Part shown: positions 1-11,718 of the stretch, in pieces
Layout of the letters: the number at the start of each line of letters is the position of its first letter
Numbering within the stretch: position 1 is the stretch's first letter
NCBI GenBank assembly: GCA_964019415.1
Contig: OZ025881.1
Span: 3,815,121-3,879,120, forward strand
Source: Ianthella basta
Taxonomy: Eukaryota > Porifera > Demospongiae > Verongiida > Ianthellidae
DNA length: 64,000 nucleotides
Direction: 5' to 3'
Program-made: the position numbers and the translations under genes
The notes under the pieces: generated by a model
What the model saw: the letters and a program-made list of their open reading frames with translations, nothing else
Told to the model about the DNA's origin: nothing
The model's database searches: none

Positions 1-205
1 ATCCTGAAACCTGACTACAATCTTTTCCACATGCTTCTCCGGCTCTGCTCTCTCACTTGCCATCCTGCTACATCTCAACAAAAAGTGCTTTACATCTTCC
101 ACTTCTCCTGAGCCACATTATGTGCAAATTCTATCCTCTCTAGACAGCCCAACCCATCTGCCAGATTCTACCCTCAGCTCTGCTGTCCCACATCTAAGTT
201 TAGCC
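1..205 (-). mobile_element. LINE reverse-transcriptase C-terminal fragment
   Basis: Read on the minus strand, this encodes a LINE-type tail after the reverse transcriptase: a segment reading ESGRWVGLSREDRICT, then CGSGEVEDVKHFLLRC, the usual Cys/His knuckle behind the polymerase of jockey/CR1-like LINEs. One in-frame stop interrupts the knuckle. The same fragment recurs at 49985-50330 in the second duplication copy, where it extends further. It lies in the large intron of gene C, so it is an old insertion that was carried along by the duplication. Confidence 0.55.
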
Positions 206-1482
206 AAAATATTACACTCACTGTCTCACCCAATATGTATCACATTTAATTGACTGTCAGTGAAGTGCATCCTCAACATCAGTCCTGACCCACACTTCTA
301 ACAGCCTACCAAGACTGGCAAAGTGCTGGGTCCAGCGGGCCGTCTGTCATGTGAGACACGACTCCACCCCCAATCACTTGATTGAGTTGGTCCCCCAGCT
401 GTCCTGAAGGCCAAGAGGCACTGTCACCCATCACATTGGTCCTGGAGGCTCCACCCACTGTCATGTGCATATGTTCACACTTTGGTGAGCAACATGATAT
501 ACCCACTGAGCTGCAACCCATGTACGTTTACAGCATAAAACTACTAAAGAACCCTATGCTGGACCAACCTGACCTGAACTAAGAGGGAAGGAGAGAGTGG
601 GACAAGCCTCACATCTCTGACAACAGTGGCACATAACTGACACTCCCTGCATGTGCAGTCCTCTCAATACCACATATGACAATAACACACGTGACGCACA
701 CCCACTGGGGAGCAAAGTTAGACTGCACCATTAGTCACATGGCCCCACCTGGTCCTGTATGCCCAGGTCACGTGCATACCCCTAACCCTCACTGCCCATG
801 TCATGTGTTCGACTGCTCCAGGCCAATTAACCTGGGTTAATGCTTGCTCCATTGAACCACACGGTGAATACAGTAAGTATGAATGATGAAACAGAGAACT
901 TCATTCTGTACCTGTCAAATCTGGCATGGACAGTGACAAAAAGTGCCGCACAACTCCTGACCTTCTGTAACTTGGTAGACCAAGTCTTCAAGGTTAGAGA
1001 CCTTATTGTGAAGAGAAGGCATTTAAATGCACACACCACAACTCCAGTCCAGTCAGGAGCCATGGAACATGCACTATAATACTAATGTCAGTATTAGTGT
1101 TCAGAATGCACCATGACACATGCATAATAATTATTATATACACGTGCAAGATTCTCTTTCTTATTTCACACTGTAATTTTAGATGGAATGTTATTGCTTT
1201 TGCTTTGCATTACTTACAACCACCACTGATTGCCTTATAAGGTTTCATATTTACTACTGCATAAGTTAGTATGTGATGCATAGTATTGATATCATTATTT
1301 TATGTATTTGACATTGTTTAAAACATCAGTGCATGCAATCTCATGCAGGTGAATCACCCAAGGAGTTCTACAACGAGATTCCTTCTGCATTAGTCAATTT
1401 GATGATTTTAGGTGCTAATGAAGTTCTTTCAAGATTAGTAGTGTTATACCACATGCCTTTGTACATCTTTCTCAACTGGTAT
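206..1482. other. Intron of gene C, no gene recognised
   Basis: By comparison with copy 2, this lies between the first exon (equivalent of 48181-48366) and the second exon of gene C. Short open frames here, such as 840-1079 on + and 382-582 on +, are open in both duplication copies, but they show no domain and no clear splice context. I call nothing in it. Confidence 0.6.
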
Positions 1483-1970
1483 TAAATTGACATGACTTGT
1501 GAAAAGCATTTCTTAAAGGGCTGGGTGTGACAGTGGATGATGTGTGTCATAATCAGAATAACAGTGGAGGATGTTTGATAGTGGATTATGTATGGATTCA
1601 TTGGAATGGCATGCATGACATCAGAAGGTAATTAGAAGATAATGAGTGGGCAGTTGTAGTGTAAAGGGGGGTGGGTTCAGAGCAGGGGGTGCCACAAAGG
1701 GCTGAGGATGTGGCCACAGTTGGAGGTCATCCGTTCTTGGTAGATGTGGAGGGCTTCAAGTGTCCTCCTAGAGTAATTGGTGTCTACTACAACTGCCCCC
1801 CCCCCCCCCCCCCTTACCCATTATCTTCTATTTCTGATGTCATGCATGCCATTCTAATAATTCACGCATCATCCACTGTCACATATCATCTACCACCATT
1901 CTAATTATGACACATGTCATCCACTGTCACACCCATCTATTTTAGAAATGGGTTTCTTAAGTCATGTCAG
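1483..1970. repeat. Foldback (palindromic) element
   Basis: Sequence at about 1483-1655 reads as the reverse complement of about 1797-1970. Matching blocks include ttgacatgact, gtgtgacagtggatga and ggcatgcatgacatcag, against their complements on the right. A C-homopolymer of about 17 bases sits at 1797-1813 at the loop edge. In copy 2 the left arm, the loop and the start of the right arm are absent (junction near 51618), leaving half of the right arm. This is a non-coding MITE or foldback of unknown family. Confidence 0.7.
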
Positions 1971-3720
1971 TTTTTAAGCCAGAAAAATCCACGGATCGAA
2001 ACGTCCTAGATAACTGTTTGAATATTGTGAATTCCAGTGGCTGTGCTATCACCCAGTAACTCTCTACCTCAACTTAGATGGCCTAGACCAAGCAGATATA
2101 TAGCAAACCAGTGAATGCAGCTGAACAGTGAACAGTAGAACTGTGACATGAGCATGGCATCGAGTTTCATCTAGTTACTGTTAATATAGCTATTCCTACC
2201 TACATAGTTGCAATCACAAGACTTCGTCATCATTATCAATTTTCATGGCTTTATCTCCTTGACAGGAGATAGCCCAAAAAACAAGTACAGTATACAATCA
2301 ATCAATCAATCAATCAATCAATGATCATGAAGGATACATATCTCCAGTTTCTATAGGCCATCCCTAAAAACAAGCTGTCTTAAGACAACATATGAACATT
2401 ACATACCAGTACATTAATCACTTAAAATTATCACTCCATCTCATCCTTCTCATGTGGTACAGTATACAGTAGGACATGTGGTACAGTATACACAGACATA
2501 TAAAAGACATTGTATAGTTATAATAATATTATGTGTATATACTTAGATAATAATGTGTGCATACATAATTTAATATATATGCAGTCATTGAGTCATTCAT
2601 CAACTGTATATATGTGCACACATCACAAGACTTCAGTCTCCAGAAAATTGGCAGCTCTTTCATCTATTGTACAAGGAGTGAGCTGAGAGTCTCCCTTAGC
2701 AGGAATTTTGGATGAAATTTGGAGCAGCAGTGGTTGTCATGTAACTATGTAGCTTGTGATACAAGTTAGGGATAGGTAGGGTAAGCCATCTTTCCTGCAG
2801 ACGTTTAGAACAAAAAGAGTCATTACCAGCAACTCTGGTGATTTCTAGGTATCCTCTCATTGGTGCTGCACTGAATCAGTTGACATGGAGCTCTTCTCAA
2901 GGTTTTCTACAGAAAGAGGTTCAAAAAAGCAGGCTCCAGCAGGACTAGAGCATTTCAGTTAACACTGTAAGTCTGAAGGTTAGGGAAGATATACAGCTCA
3001 GAGAATCCCAACTGATATCCTCCTCCTTGCTATCTTAGAGCTAATAGATGCATATATAACACATTTCCGCACATTGTTTAAGTTGTAAAAGACGTCCACA
3101 GAGCTGAAGTCACACATACATCAGTGGATCTGACTTTCGTTGCTCATTGCCCATGCCAAATGAGAGACTGGGTGACTGTGGAGCAGAAGGTAGTGCAAGT
3201 GGTAACTTGCCTACATCAATACAAGCAATCCAAAGACAAAGCAGGAGAATACCAGCAAGCAACCAGGTGGAACATCTACAGCTAATTTCATCCAAATATA
3301 GTACCTAGCTGCATGGATCGCTTCAGTATGATCAGGATCAGCAACTGGCATCAGAAATGGAGGACCAAAAGGCAGCTAGACTTAAACAACTCAAGCATAC
3401 AGTACAAGTAGCACATACGTAGCCAGGCTCACACAGCTACATGAGCAAACCAGGCTGTCAGCGCTTGTGGAATGAATACCATGACATGTCAATGGTCAAA
3501 TGAATACAGAATGAACAGTATAATATATATAATTATTTGTTTGTGACCACATTCCAGTAGCTACATACGGCTCAAGCAGATGTATGCCAACTCAGAGTAA
3601 CATGATGCAACTCTTATGCACATTCCATTATTGTTTTCTTCATCTATGCACCTAAAATTCAAAATGCAAAATGATATTGCAGCATTTCTCGATATATATT
3701 TCAGTAACATCCTGCTAAAC
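1971..3720. other. Intron of gene C, with (AATC)n microsatellite
   Basis: No gene was recognised. A pure tetranucleotide run of about eight AATC units lies at about 2288-2321, and it is also present in copy 2 at 52078-52106. A 24-bp unit containing gtggtacagtatac is doubled near 2452-2490 in copy 1 only. Confidence 0.6.
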
Positions 3721-3853
3721 TAGTCAGGCGTCGCAGCATAATGTTGCGCAATAATTACATTCCACAGCGCATAATTGCATTCCGCGTGGACAAGTCAATG
3801 TATTAGACTTAACCTGACCCTTCCGTGAGGAGGGGTCACGCGATGCCTGACTA
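3721..3853. mobile_element. 133-bp MITE with 9-bp target duplication
   Basis: The element begins tagtcaggcgtcgc and ends with the near-complement gcgatgcctgacta. It is flanked on both sides by ctgctaaac, a 9-bp direct repeat. It is too short to code. Nine-bp duplications are typical of Mutator-like elements, so it is best read as a non-autonomous member of that group. An identical element sits at the same place in copy 2 (53489-53621), so the insertion predates the duplication. Confidence 0.8.
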
Positions 3854-4143
3854 CTGCTAAACCTGATCAGTACAGCTATGTAACTACTAGTTTATGCTGC
3901 AGCTCACGCTCATAGGCACTGTATAAAAGTTCAGTGTATGTAGTGGTACAAATTAGTGAATTTGTTTGTTGTAGTTCCTGCATGTTGCAGTGGGTCTGAA
4001 GGAAAATGAATTGAATAGATCCTAGGGCAGGGTCGTTAATACAGTATGTCTTACTATACATGTGTATACAGGTACATGATATATACATTAAGTGTATCCT
4101 GCTCTTAGCACAACTGCTCTCATAGAGTGTGTCCTTTTGCTAG

Positions 4144-5774
4144 GACAAGAAGCTGGAGAGGGTTGCAGTGCATATTCCAGGAATGGATTACCTCTTTGAG
4201 AAGCGTGACGACAATATGCATACGTACCTTGCTGTACCAGAAGGTTCAGTACTGAAAGGAGACGATGTACACCCTAAATATGCAGATGCCAGCAAATCTC
4301 CAGCTATCAGTCAAAAGGATCCAGATGTTGCCCCTTCAGAGTCCAAATACTCCACTGCTGCAGTTATTGGTGAACAGACAAATGCTCTTCAGGAATCTGA
4401 AGCTATGAAAGAGAAGGCTGGCATAACACCTGCTGAGTTCAAAGCCCAACATGAGCCAACCAAGTTTCCATCAGTGAAGGAGCTGAGGCATGAAACTTAC
4501 CCACGGCACATTAGTGCAGGAGCACTTGAACAGGGACAGCATAAAACACCAGAACAACCACCTGTAGTCCACAGGAGGCATAGCCATGCTACCTTTGATA
4601 GGCAAGGCTCTGAAGAGCATCAGGCAACCCAACCCATCCCTCCACATCCAGTGTCACACAACTTGGAAGTAGGCAAGTTTATTGTGCACTTACCCGTCCT
4701 GCTGTATTATGTAATTCGTAGTTCAGGGTGTTTCTTCTGGTTGTGGTTTGTCTAAAACAGACACATAATCTACTATTGCTCTTTCAGTCCCCAACGTGGT
4801 TTGTACAGCATGTAGCTGTAGTGGATGGCTCAACCATTTCATTTTTGTTGTTTGTTTCCATTATAGAGCATACTGTGCAACCTGTTCTTCCATGTGACCA
4901 TAAGGAGGAGCTTCAGGCTAAGGACCAAAAGATGAAAGAGCTACAGCAAACAATCACTGGTCTCAGAGCAGATCTAGAGCGACTTCAGAGAGAAAAGGAA
5001 TATACAATGAGTCTCTGGACCATTCCTGAAGCTGAGCTTGAAGTGACCACAACTGTACTAGGGAAGGGAGCATATGGGGAGGTGCGAGTGGGGGTCTACC
5101 ATGGTGACCGAGTGGCAGTGAAGAGGCTACACAATATCATTGCAAGTGACTACTATCACAAGATGATTCAGAGGGAGATGGGGATTGCTGCTCGCCTGAG
5201 ACACCCCAAGCTTGTCCTCTTCATTGGTGCTGTTACCGTGGGCAACTTCACCATAGTAACAGAGCTGATGGAGACCAACCTTCGCTCTGAACTGGAACAT
5301 GGCCGCCTCAAAGAAGCCCACCTTCTCCCCATCAGCCGTGACATAGCCTGTGCCCTCTGCTACCTCCACTCCCTCCCTGAGCCCATCATCCACCGTGACG
5401 TCAGCAGTGCCAATGTGTTACTCAACTCCAGACAGGGAGGCTGGACTGCCAAACTGGGTGACTATGGCTCAGCCAACTTTCAGGCCAAGCTGCAGACGGA
5501 GGGCCCTGGCTGTCCTGTGTATGCTGCCCCAGAAGCAAGCAGGCCAGAGGAGCAGGGACCCAAGATGGACGTGTACAGCTATGGTGTGCTCCTATTGGAG
5601 GTGTGCTCTGGCACTCTCCCCGACCCTCGTGACCTCCCAGCCATCCAGCAAGCAGTGCACACCTGGGGACAGCCGAAGGGTCAGCTGGGAGTGCTGGCCT
5701 GTCAGTGCACTCACCAGAGCAGTGATAAGAGGCCTCACATGAGGGCAGTGGTCACACAGTTTGATGGAATGTGA
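4144..5774 (+). CDS. CAP-Gly/coiled-coil/TKL-like kinase, gene C (5' part off window)
   Basis: Two exons are visible, 4144-4672 and 4867-5774. The first exon, equivalent to 48181-48366 in C', lies left of the window. Exon 4144-4672 starts after a TAG acceptor and encodes a low-complexity linker. It ends GTAG|gcaagt, a GC-AG donor that keeps phase 1 into 4867. The last exon has a short coiled coil and a complete kinase domain: LGKGAYGEV P-loop, VAVKRL lysine, HRDVSSANVLL catalytic loop, DYG in place of DFG, YAAPEA, then DVYSYGVLLLEV. CAP-Gly 3, present in A and B, is deleted here. It is nearly identical to C' and is likely functional if its first exon is intact. The substrate is unknown. Confidence 0.85.
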
Positions 5775-6444
5775 CTTAATCATTACTAGGCGATTGGGCA
5801 TAGCTGCGGCTGACTGATTGCTTGTAATAGTTTAATGCACTACACAGAATAATAGTTTTGTACTGATTTCCTTCTCTTAACATTGGGTGTGTATCACATG
5901 CAGTTTGTAATAATTTTTCTGCATGCACTTGGAATTTAATGTCAGCTTATGTAGCTGTACTGTACATTAGAACACATTAGTATTCAAACATATGCCATTA
6001 GTTTGATGATTCTTACTTTATTTACTTACTCATATTGTACAGTGTCCATTAGAATAGTTTTATTTAGTTTCTTTCTGTACATGTATGCATTTATTAGTTG
6101 CTTGATAACTAGTATATGTACTGTATTGTACATGTATATACTACAACTAAACACATGTTGTGCATGTGCCTGTATGCATTGATTATATGTAATACTATAC
6201 CTTATTATACTTTGTATATGTATAATGCACATGTATTTCATCCACATAAATATGTAATTTATCCACAGCAAACAGACATGCATTCACCATATTATATTAT
6301 AATATAAAGCAAACACTGTAATTGATGAACCACTCCAACAGCCCTTAATTAACGTAGACCCTGGAGGCCTTGATCCCCCCCCACTGCTGGCCCCTGTGCA
6401 AACACGTTGGTGGCTCTGGTTGCCAATATATTGCTACCTTTCAG
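5775..6444. other. 3' flank of gene C / lead-in of pseudogene D
   Basis: AT-rich, with no gene seen. The same flank follows the kinase exon of B (44044-44720), of A (18236 onward, more diverged) and of C' (55543-56208). The duplicated unit therefore included the 3' flank, and D lies directly behind the repeated flank. Confidence 0.6.
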
Positions 6445-8836
6445 ACTAGCTGGTGCACACCCTAAATATGCAGATGCCAGCATACCTCCAGCTATCAGTC
6501 AAAAGGATCCAGCTGTTGCCCCTTCAGAGTTCAAATACTCCACTGCTGCAGTTATTGGTGAACAGACAAATGCTCGTCAGGAATCTGAAGCTATGAAAGA
6601 GAAGGCTGGCATAACACCTGCTGAGTTCAAAGCCCAACATGAGCCAACCAAGTATCCATCAGTGAAGGAGCTGAGGCATGAAACTTACCCACGGCACATG
6701 AGTGCAGGAGCACTTGAACAGGGACAGCACAAACACCAGAACCACCACCTGTAGTCCACAGGAGGCATAGCCATGCTACCTTTGATAGGCAAGGCTCTGA
6801 AGAGCATCAGGCAACCCAGCCCATCCCTCCACATCCAGTGTCACACAACTTGGAAGTAGGCAAGTTCATTGTGCACTTACGTATACTCATCCTGCTGTAT
6901 TATGTAAGTCGTAGTTCAGGGTGTTTCTTCTGATTGTGGTTTGTCTAAAACAGACACGTATTCTATATACTATTGTTCTTTCAGTCCCCAGTGTGGTTTG
7001 TGTAGCATGTAGCTACGTATATTGGATGGCTCATCAGTTTCGTTTTTGTTGTTTGTTTCCATAGAACATACTGCGCAACCTGTTCTCCTTAGTGACTGCC
7101 AGTTTGACCAAGTGACAGAGATCAAGGCAAAGGTACAATACCATGATGTGCAGTGTGCAACAGTCAGGGAACAAGTAGTACACACCCACAAGGATGCTGC
7201 CAAGGAGACTGATGTACAGCTCAGCAAACACAAGAGACAGGTAATGGGAGTTGTCAGTGGCAGCTGTGAAGAGGCTCTTGTCAGTTGTAAGGAGGAAATT
7301 CAGGCTAAGGACCGAAAGATTAAAGAGCTACAGCAAGCAATCATTGGACCACAACTGTACTGGGGAAGGGAGCATATGGGGAGGTGCAAGTGGGGGTCTA
7401 CCATGGTGACCGAGTGGTAGTGAAGAGGCTACACAATGTCATTGCAAGTGACTACTATCACAAGATGATCCAGAGGGAGATGGGGATTGCTGCACGCCTG
7501 CATGAGGCACCCCAAGCTTGTCCTCTTCATTGGTGCTGTTACCGTGGGCAACCTCACCATAGTAACAGAGCTGATGGAGACCAGCCTTCGCTCTGAACTG
7601 GAACATGGCCGCCTCAAGGAAGCCCACCTTCTCCCCATCAGCCGTGACATAGCCTGTGCCCTCTGCTACCTCCACTCCCTCCCTGAGCCCATCATCCACC
7701 GGTGGACGTAGTTGAGCAGAAAGATAAAGTGAAGGTATATATGCAATGCCTGCATGTAGTGTTCACACTCCTGCATACGAATAGGCATCTTGGACCCTGC
7801 AGGCCAGCCATGGCATGGTTATCAATCTACAAGCTATAGAGATGAAACATTTCCTGCAAGTGGCAGGGGTTACATGGATGGACTGGGTGTGTAATGAAGA
7901 CATGAGAAAAGGGCTAGGTCAGGAAGCAGAGCTGGCCATGGTAGTTGGAAAGCTGTTTCAGAATGACCAGTAGAAGGTGCATGAAGTGGAAGGCAAGTGT
8001 GACCAAGAGGCTGACCTCGTATATGTAGTGGTTAAATACATGGCTTGCATGTCTTGTAGTTTAGCTGTGTCAAAATTACTATGTCCTGTAGATCTGGTTC
8101 CTTATCTTACTGTTTCTGTTTGTTGATGCATGTGATTACATACGTACACCCATACAGCATGTGATTCACAAGTATGATTGCATGTGACACTCGTTGTACG
8201 CGTGTCTGAGTTGGAATAATATCTTGTTTTGCTATATGAATGATTGAGCTGCATGCTGTTTGACTAACTGTCATATATATAGATGGGCAGAAACTTTTAT
8301 TTATCGTCATGCATATGCAAACCAGCTCTTAAGTAACCTGGTCACCTTAACGTATGCTTTTGCAGTTTCCACTGAACACAGGCAGCTAGGGTTGTTGCCA
8401 CTGATCAAGATATGGCATTTAGATGGGGTGGTCTAGCCCACCATCCACCACTGACGTCAGCAGTGCCAATGTGTTACTCAACTCCAGACAGGGAGGCTGG
8501 ACTGCTAAACTGGGTGACTACGGCTCAGCCAACTATTAGGCCAAGCTGCAGACAGTGGGCCCTGGCTGTCCTGTGTATGCTGCCCCTGAAGCAAGAAGGC
8601 CAGAGGAGCAAGGACCAAAGATGGACGTGTACAGCTATGGTGTACTCCTATTGGAGATGTGCTCCAGCACTCTCCCAGACCCTCATGACCTCCCAGCCAT
8701 CCAGCAAGCAGTGCACAACTGGGGACAGCCGAAGCGTCAGCTGGGAGTGCTGGCCTGTCAGTGCACTCACCAGAGCAGGGATAAGAGGCTTCACATGAGG
8801 GCAGTGCTGATGCTGCTTTATGCAATTCAAATGTGA
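6445..8836 (+). pseudogene. CAP-Gly-family kinase pseudogene D
   Basis: A tandem relative of gene C. The linker exon 6445-6859 lacks any upstream start exon and has a one-base deletion near 6729. The kinase exon begins at 7065 with an A-type coiled coil (DQVTEIKAKV, KHKRQVMGVVSGS). An 85-nt deletion relative to C joins the coiled coil to the P-loop region out of frame near 7348. A 4-nt insertion follows near 7500, and the domain is cut at the catalytic-loop HRD by an inserted 741-bp segment (7701-8441). The coding sequence resumes at about 8453 and ends with a different C-terminus (LMLLYAIQM). The 85-nt lesion is shared with D', so D died before the segmental duplication. Confidence 0.85.
7701..8441 (-). 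repeat. Inverted copy of the D 3'-flank segment, inserted in the kinase exon
   Basis: This is the reverse complement of about 58476-59206, the segment behind D'. The local equivalent at 9487-9825 has lost about 400 bp of its interior. The insertion splits the kinase exon between the codons for I-H-R and D-V-S. catccacc occurs at both edges (7693-7700 and 8442-8449), which looks like an 8-bp target duplication. I see no convincing terminal inverted repeats and no coding capacity. D' has no such insert, so it arose after the 50-kb duplication. Confidence 0.75.
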
Positions 8837-10436
8837 CTGACAACACTTGGACATTCCACACCATTGTACTACACACGCATAGCTATAGTTGGTTGTAATG
8901 CACTGGTGTATAGTATGCACTATATTTCTGCTCATATATATTCTAAGCTATTGTTTGCTTTTTGTGCAATGTAATTAACATTGTGTGTCTATTAGTGTTT
9001 ATAGCTGTAACATAGACCACCAACACCTTATTGTTTTTGTATCCTTTGGATCTACAGTACTTGTACCTCGTGTTTGTATATAGCTGCAGCACATTAGAAT
9101 TCTGTTATCCTTATTATTATATACTTGCTGAAGCTGCTGTACATTATCTCCTAATGTTCTATCCCTGCGATGTCACCCTCATGCAGACCCTGTAATAGCA
9201 AAATTTGTATGGAGAGGCATTGTGCTACATTGTTTGCTTATCATATTGATTATTGTAGCTGACAACTTAAGACAATTAGATTCATCGTTCAAACACATAA
9301 TTATAATTATAATCATGTGTGAGTATATACCCTGACATATAAGCTCTCATATATACGTACAGATTGCTCTTCTTGTGTGCACTATTGCAATAGCCATGTA
9401 CATTGTATGTATATGCAGCATTTGTGCAGATTGTGATGTTTTATATGAAGCATTGTGTAGCCTCAAGGGATATGCTAACTTTGCCAGCTAGACCACCCCA
9501 TCTAATGTTATATCTTGATCAGTGGCCACTTCATGCACCTTATTAAATTCTACTGGTCATTCTGAAACAGCTTTCCAACTACCATGGCCAGCTCTGCTTC
9601 AAATCCTGACCTAGCCCTTTTCTCACGTCTTCATTACACACCCAGTCCATCCATGTAACCCCTGCCACTTGCAGGAAATGTTTCATCTCTATAGCTTGTA
9701 GATTGATAACCGTGACATGGCTGGCCTATAGGGGCCAAGATGCCTATTCGTATGCAGGAGTGTGAACACTACATGCAGGCATTGCATATATACCTTCACT
9801 TTATCTTTCTGCTCAACTCCTTTTTCCAACACTGTCCAACTTGTGTCTCCATTGTCTATACCCTAACCCTAACTCTCACTTTGGTCAAAACATTAAATTA
9901 GTTCTATGATTTCTGTCACCAGGAATATCTGCTTGGCAATGCTCTAAAAAGGTGTTGACTAATCATAATGCTGTGCATTCCTGCGGTTCTCCTGCTGGTT
10001 CGGGAGGGACCACAGGAATATATAGACCGCCCTCTTCGCAGGCGTGCTTCGGCGAGATGGTCTAGCAAGCCAGGCTAAGCATATTGGGCCAGTGATCTCT
10101 ACGCAATACGTACTAAGTGAGTAGTGTCTTGTGGCGCCAGTCTCCCCTTGTCTGTCTGCATGTGGATTTCCCTATTGAGCTAGCCCCCTGTGTCACAGTA
10201 TACATGGTGTACTGTAGTTGTGGGGTAAGCGGAAGGTTGATAGTCACACGGGTTCGGACTGTATCAACATGTAGCTAGCTAGCCACAAACTATGGCAGCC
10301 AGAGGTTTGGGCCGGTAATATACTAGATATAGTAGGCTCTCTCTCTACCAGCCTACATATTTAAGAAATATTACTGTCAATTTGCAATTGCATTTGATTT
10401 TACCGTCAGTAGGACCATGTCGTTGTCATTCATTTA
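8837..10436. other. Intergenic, 3' of pseudogene D
   Basis: No gene was recognised. 9487-9825 is the collapsed counterpart of 58476-59206. At about 9862-9880, copy 1 has a short insertion containing ccctaaccctaac that copy 2 lacks (59240 region). Confidence 0.55.
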
Positions 10437-10615
10437 TGGCCACTGCTACTGCCACCGGAAATGCCGTGGTTACTAGTGTCACATAATTGCTCCTGCCACC
10501 GGCCGGTGTCTTTAAAAGCCATAGGGCTACTCCAACCACCGGACTGTGTGATTAACCCTAACCTTAACCCTAACCCTAACCCTAACCCTAACCTACCGAT
10601 ATTTCGGTGGCAGCA
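10437..10615. mobile_element. Small MITE containing telomere-like (CCCTAA)n
   Basis: Copy 1 carries about 180 bp that is absent at the matching site of copy 2 (59775-59795). The insert starts tggccactgctactgccaccg and ends with a partial complement (cggtggcagcagcca), and ttcattta occurs at both edges, consistent with an 8-bp target duplication. The interior at 10552-10592 is a run of about six CCCTAA units, the common animal telomere repeat. It has no coding capacity. Confidence 0.65.
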
Positions 10616-11182
10616 GCCATTCCGTTCATTTATTACTATGGTAATGGTATAATACCAGTATTCTATCTGCACCCGCATCAAATTAGCGCTCTGTTAACGT
10701 TCTTTGGGAGTACCAGCTAGCGCAAATGCTCCTTATCTCCACACCGTTACGTAATGAAGAGTTGTTCTTGATAAGGCTTTATACACAGAGAGAGATATCG
10801 ATGAACAGCTCAAATACATAGTAATACTATAGTGGAGAATAGTGCTCTATTCTGCGACAGTAGCTATGGGACTGCAATCAGCCAAGCGCTGCGCTTTGCT
10901 CGACTTTAGCGTGACTGTATGCGTGGCCTACCAGTAGCTAGCTAACTGTTCTGCAATATGAAGTTGCTTAATACAGTCATCGCTTGATAAGGAGCAGTTG
11001 ATTCGGATGTTCCGTGTTAGCTACATACCCCCGCTCTTGATTTCGGTACATCAAGTGGCAAGCTAGACTAGGACAAGTTAGGAATATAATTTCCGCCGTG
11101 GAAAACTAGACGTCACGCTCGTGACGTGACGTCATTTTAGGAATGTACCCGATAAAAATGGCTACTCCTATCTAGATCAACG

Positions 11183-11265
11183 CTTTTGAGCTGGATTCAC
11201 ATAGTTGAACAAGGCCTATGCAGCCAAACACGTCTAGCTGCTACGTGAATCCAGCTCAAAAGCTA
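11183..11265. repeat. Hairpin with 19-bp arms
   Basis: gcttttgagctggattcac at 11184-11202 is followed about 45 bases later by its exact complement at 11246-11264. It lies upstream of gene A in a block that copy 2 has replaced with other sequence. It is probably a MITE remnant. No function can be read. Confidence 0.7.
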
Positions 11266-11718
11266 TATGCCATTGAGCTGTGACTGCATTCATGGCAATG
11301 AGTCTTATACCACATTATCCTCAGCTTAAATTGTAACTTTGTGTATACAGAAAGTCATCACCTTGCCAAATTACTTCCTTCTGGTGAAAACTAGCCCTCA
11401 AAAGTTTCACACTACTTGACATTTTCAATGCTTGCTTTCCTTACCCTCTATGATCTCTTTTGCATCAAATTCATTATTGGTTGCACAAGTTCTGGATATC
11501 ATTGAAGCTGTTACTTCCATGTGTGTAATGTATAAGCTGCATGTGTCTGTAAAGATTCAACTAGTACTGTCTCCGTAACACCACTGTTAATCTTTCTGCC
11601 AAGCCCTCTTATGTACTGTATGTGGGAGATTGTCACACTAGGCCTGGTACTATAAGTTATCAGGGTGTGCGCTATACTTCAAGTTGCCTCATTTCCCTAA
11701 CACGTAGATATAGCTGCC

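Noticed and set aside
5127-5393. Antisense frame of about 88 codons (MDDGLREGVEVAEG...) opposite the kinase exon
   Set aside because: It recurs opposite every kinase copy only because the sense sequence is conserved. No start context, splice sites or domain.
4728-5774. Continuous 348-codon + frame starting before the kinase exon
   Set aside because: It begins at a non-ATG codon and reads through the intron 4673-4866. The spliced model joins the linker exon in phase and is supported by A and B.
10430-10652. Asn-Pro repeat protein / Gly-Leu repeat protein
   Set aside because: Translation artefacts of the CCCTAA run.
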